From NCBI RefSeq assembly GCF_000733855.1, contig NZ_JPOJ01000001.1:2931001-2995000 (forward strand): 64,000 bases of DNA, given 5' to 3'. The notes below the pieces were generated by a model. It had not been told where the DNA came from. It did not search any database and saw nothing but the letters and a program-made list of their open reading frames with translations. This DNA comes from Methylomicrobium agile. Its GTDB lineage: Bacteria; Pseudomonadota; Gammaproteobacteria; Methylococcales; Methylomonadaceae. Positions 62,697 to 64,000 of the stretch are shown in pieces; the first letter of the stretch is position 1, and each line of letters begins with the position of its first letter. Position numbers and translations under genes: made by a program.

Positions 62697-63899
62697 TTAG
62701 TAAAGCAGGAACTCCAGCCTGTCGGCCAGCCAGGCGTTTTCGTCCCGCTGGGCCAGTTTCTCCAGATCCCCTGGGGCCGCGCCGGCATCGTCGACCCACT
62801 CGCGCAGCAGCGGCGAGCCGTTGATTACGTCGACCGCCAGACGGTCGAGTTCGTATTCGTAAGGAAAATCGCGCCACAACGGATAATCCGGCTGTAGGCG
62901 GCGCAAGGCTTTGAAGGCCAACGCCTGCAGGCGCCAGGGGCGGAACCGCTCATGGCGGTATGACGGATTCTCGACATGGATCTGTAGGCCGGCGCACAAT
63001 TTGCCGGCATGTTTGTGGAAAGTCGGCTCGAACCAGCATGCGCGCAAACGGCAGCCTTCGAGCCATACCGGAGCGAGCGAATGCATCGTTTCGATCAAAC
63101 GGCGCGCATCGAGATCGGGCGCGCCGAACAACTCCAGCGGCCGGGTCGTGCCGCGGCCTTCGGAGAGGGTGGTGCCTTCAAGCATCACCGTGCCGGCATA
63201 GCAGCGGGTCATCCAGAGATTCGGCGCGTTCGGGCTTGGATTGATCCAGGCGCGCTCGCCGAGCGGCCAGCCGTGGCCGGGCGCGGCCTCCGGGTCCCAG
63301 CCTTCCATCGCGATCACTTGGCAATCCACGTCAAGCTTGAATGTGGCGACAAACCAGCGCGCCATTTCGCCCATCGTCAGGCCGTGGCGCATCGGCATCG
63401 GTCCCGCGCCGACGAAACTTTCCCAGCCGGGCCGGAGGGCTAACCCTTCGGCGGGACGTCCTGCCGGGTTCGGGCGGTCGAGAATCCAGACCGCCTTTCG
63501 ATGCTGGGTCGCGGCTTCGAGCACATAGCGCAGGGTGGTGATGAAGGTGTAAATCCGGCAGCCCAGATCCTGCAAGTCGACCAGCAGTACGTCGAACGTG
63601 TCCATCATCGCCTCGGTCGGTCGGCGCACTGCCCCGTACAGACTGAACACCGGAATGCCATGCACTGGATCGACGAAATCGGGCGATTCGATCATGTTGT
63701 CCTGCTTGTCGCCGCGCAGGCCGTGCTGCGGGCCGAAGGCGGCGCCGAGCTTCAGGTCCGGAAGGCGGGCGAGGGCGTCCAGGCTGTGCGTCAGATCGGC
63801 GGTCACCGAGGCGGGATGGGCGAGCAGGGCGATGCGTCGGCCGGCCAGCGGCGCGCGCAGGCGGCGGTCTTCGAGTAAGCGGTCTATGCCGAATTTCAT
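62697..63899 (-). CDS. DUF1343 protein, NamZ-type exo-beta-N-acetylmuramidase family
   Basis: 400 residues. Family landmarks: IALLAHPASVTADLTHSLDA, FGPQHGLRGDKQDNM, DVLLVDLQDLGCRIYTFITT, WILDRPNPAGRPAEG and PNLWMTRCYAGTVMLEGTTL followed by SEGRGTTRPLELFGAP. Characterised DUF1343 members (NamZ) remove terminal MurNAc from cell-wall fragments. There is no obvious signal peptide, which would suit a recycling role inside the cell. The next gene upstream ends 10 bp away. Confidence 0.9.
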   Translation of the reverse strand: MKFGIDRLLEDRRLRAPLAGRRIALLAHPASVTADLTHSLDALARLPDLKLGAAFGPQHGLRGDKQDNMIESPDFVDPVHGIPVFSLYGAVRRPTEAMMDTFDVLLVDLQDLGCRIYTFITTLRYVLEAATQHRKAVWILDRPNPAGRPAEGLALRPGWESFVGAGPMPMRHGLTMGEMARWFVATFKLDVDCQVIAMEGWDPEAAPGHGWPLGERAWINPSPNAPNLWMTRCYAGTVMLEGTTLSEGRGTTRPLELFGAPDLDARRLIETMHSLAPVWLEGCRLRACWFEPTFHKHAGKLCAGLQIHVENPSYRHERFRPWRLQALAFKALRRLQPDYPLWRDFPYEYELDRLAVDVINGSPLLREWVDDAGAAPGDLEKLAQRDENAWLADRLEFLLY

Positions 63900-63909
63900 G
63901 GGCGGGTCG

Positions 63910-64000
63910 CTATTTTAAAGGGTTGTCGGAAAGTATGCTGTCGAGCGGATAGACGAAGCCGGCACGGTCGTGAAAATCGGGTTTTTCGCCCGGGTGGTGC
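63910..64000 (-). CDS. Unidentified gene, C-terminal end only
   Basis: The last 29 codons of a gene entering from the right edge, reading HHPGEKPDFHDRAGFVYPLD and ending SDNPLK. It stops 10 bp before the DUF1343 start, so the two are probably co-transcribed. Too short to name. Confidence 0.6.
   Translation of the reverse strand, partial: HHPGEKPDFHDRAGFVYPLDSILSDNPLK

Overview
The window comes from a gammaproteobacterial chromosome. The gene order is typical of that class: hisB-H-A-F-I-E followed by tatABC, dut-algC-argB, ratA-rnfH, fur divergent from bamE, csrA with tRNA genes, and proC-yggT. A methanotroph-like (Methylococcales) host is plausible from the overall character of the proteins, but no methane- or methanol-oxidation gene lies here, so this is inference only.

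Layout. 1-6.6 kb holds core genes: a lolC/E end, fur, bamE, an aldo/keto reductase, rnfH, ratA, a sodium:solute symporter, smpB and a HopJ-like gene. A gene-poor stretch with a 14-C tract (6.6-7.7 kb) precedes a divergent sigma-70 factor followed directly by ftsH (7.7-11.2 kb). Next come a B12-binding MerR regulator and an overlapping pair, an FAD oxidase and an MnmM-type tRNA methylase, that probably act together on wobble uridine. tatCBA and six his genes follow (14.7-19.8 kb), then a PAS-PP2C phosphatase, a membrane di-iron hydroxylase and fumC.

25-36 kb is accessory DNA. It has a frameshifted small lipoprotein gene, a cupin, an NTF2-like gene, two methyltransferases with a divergent HTH regulator, and then a pile-up of mobile DNA: an IS5 remnant, an IS630 remnant, a near-intact IS630 element with a -1 frameshift signal, and a decayed island bounded by a duplicated tRNA-Asn 3' end. 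Inside that island a truncated integrase is fused to an IS3 transposase, which is itself split by the 3' half of a group II intron and an intact IS5 element. tRNA-Asn, tRNA-Arg, tRNA-Ser and csrA close the segment.

37-49 kb starts with ettA and then carries two type IV pilus minor-pilin clusters. Cluster 1 (pilE, fimT, pilW, pilX, pilV) ends in an unusual PilV with an 18-fold PTPD linker and a PASTA-like C-terminus. Cluster 2 (pilV, pilW, pilX, a DUF4114 protein, fimT, pilE) is poorer in GC and is bounded by copies of a roughly 60-100 bp repeat. Between them is a decayed duplicate of the ettA-pilE-fimT junction. No pilY1 is present in either cluster.

49-64 kb returns to housekeeping genes: ychJ, proC, yggT, a DUF4124 gene, argB, a long membrane-anchored algC, dut, a split YeeE/YedE pair, a 45-codon membrane peptide gene, an alkaline phosphatase, a DUF599 gene, cfa and a DUF1343 (NamZ-type) gene. 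Two copies of a long inverted-repeat element lie in the gene-poor gaps of this part.
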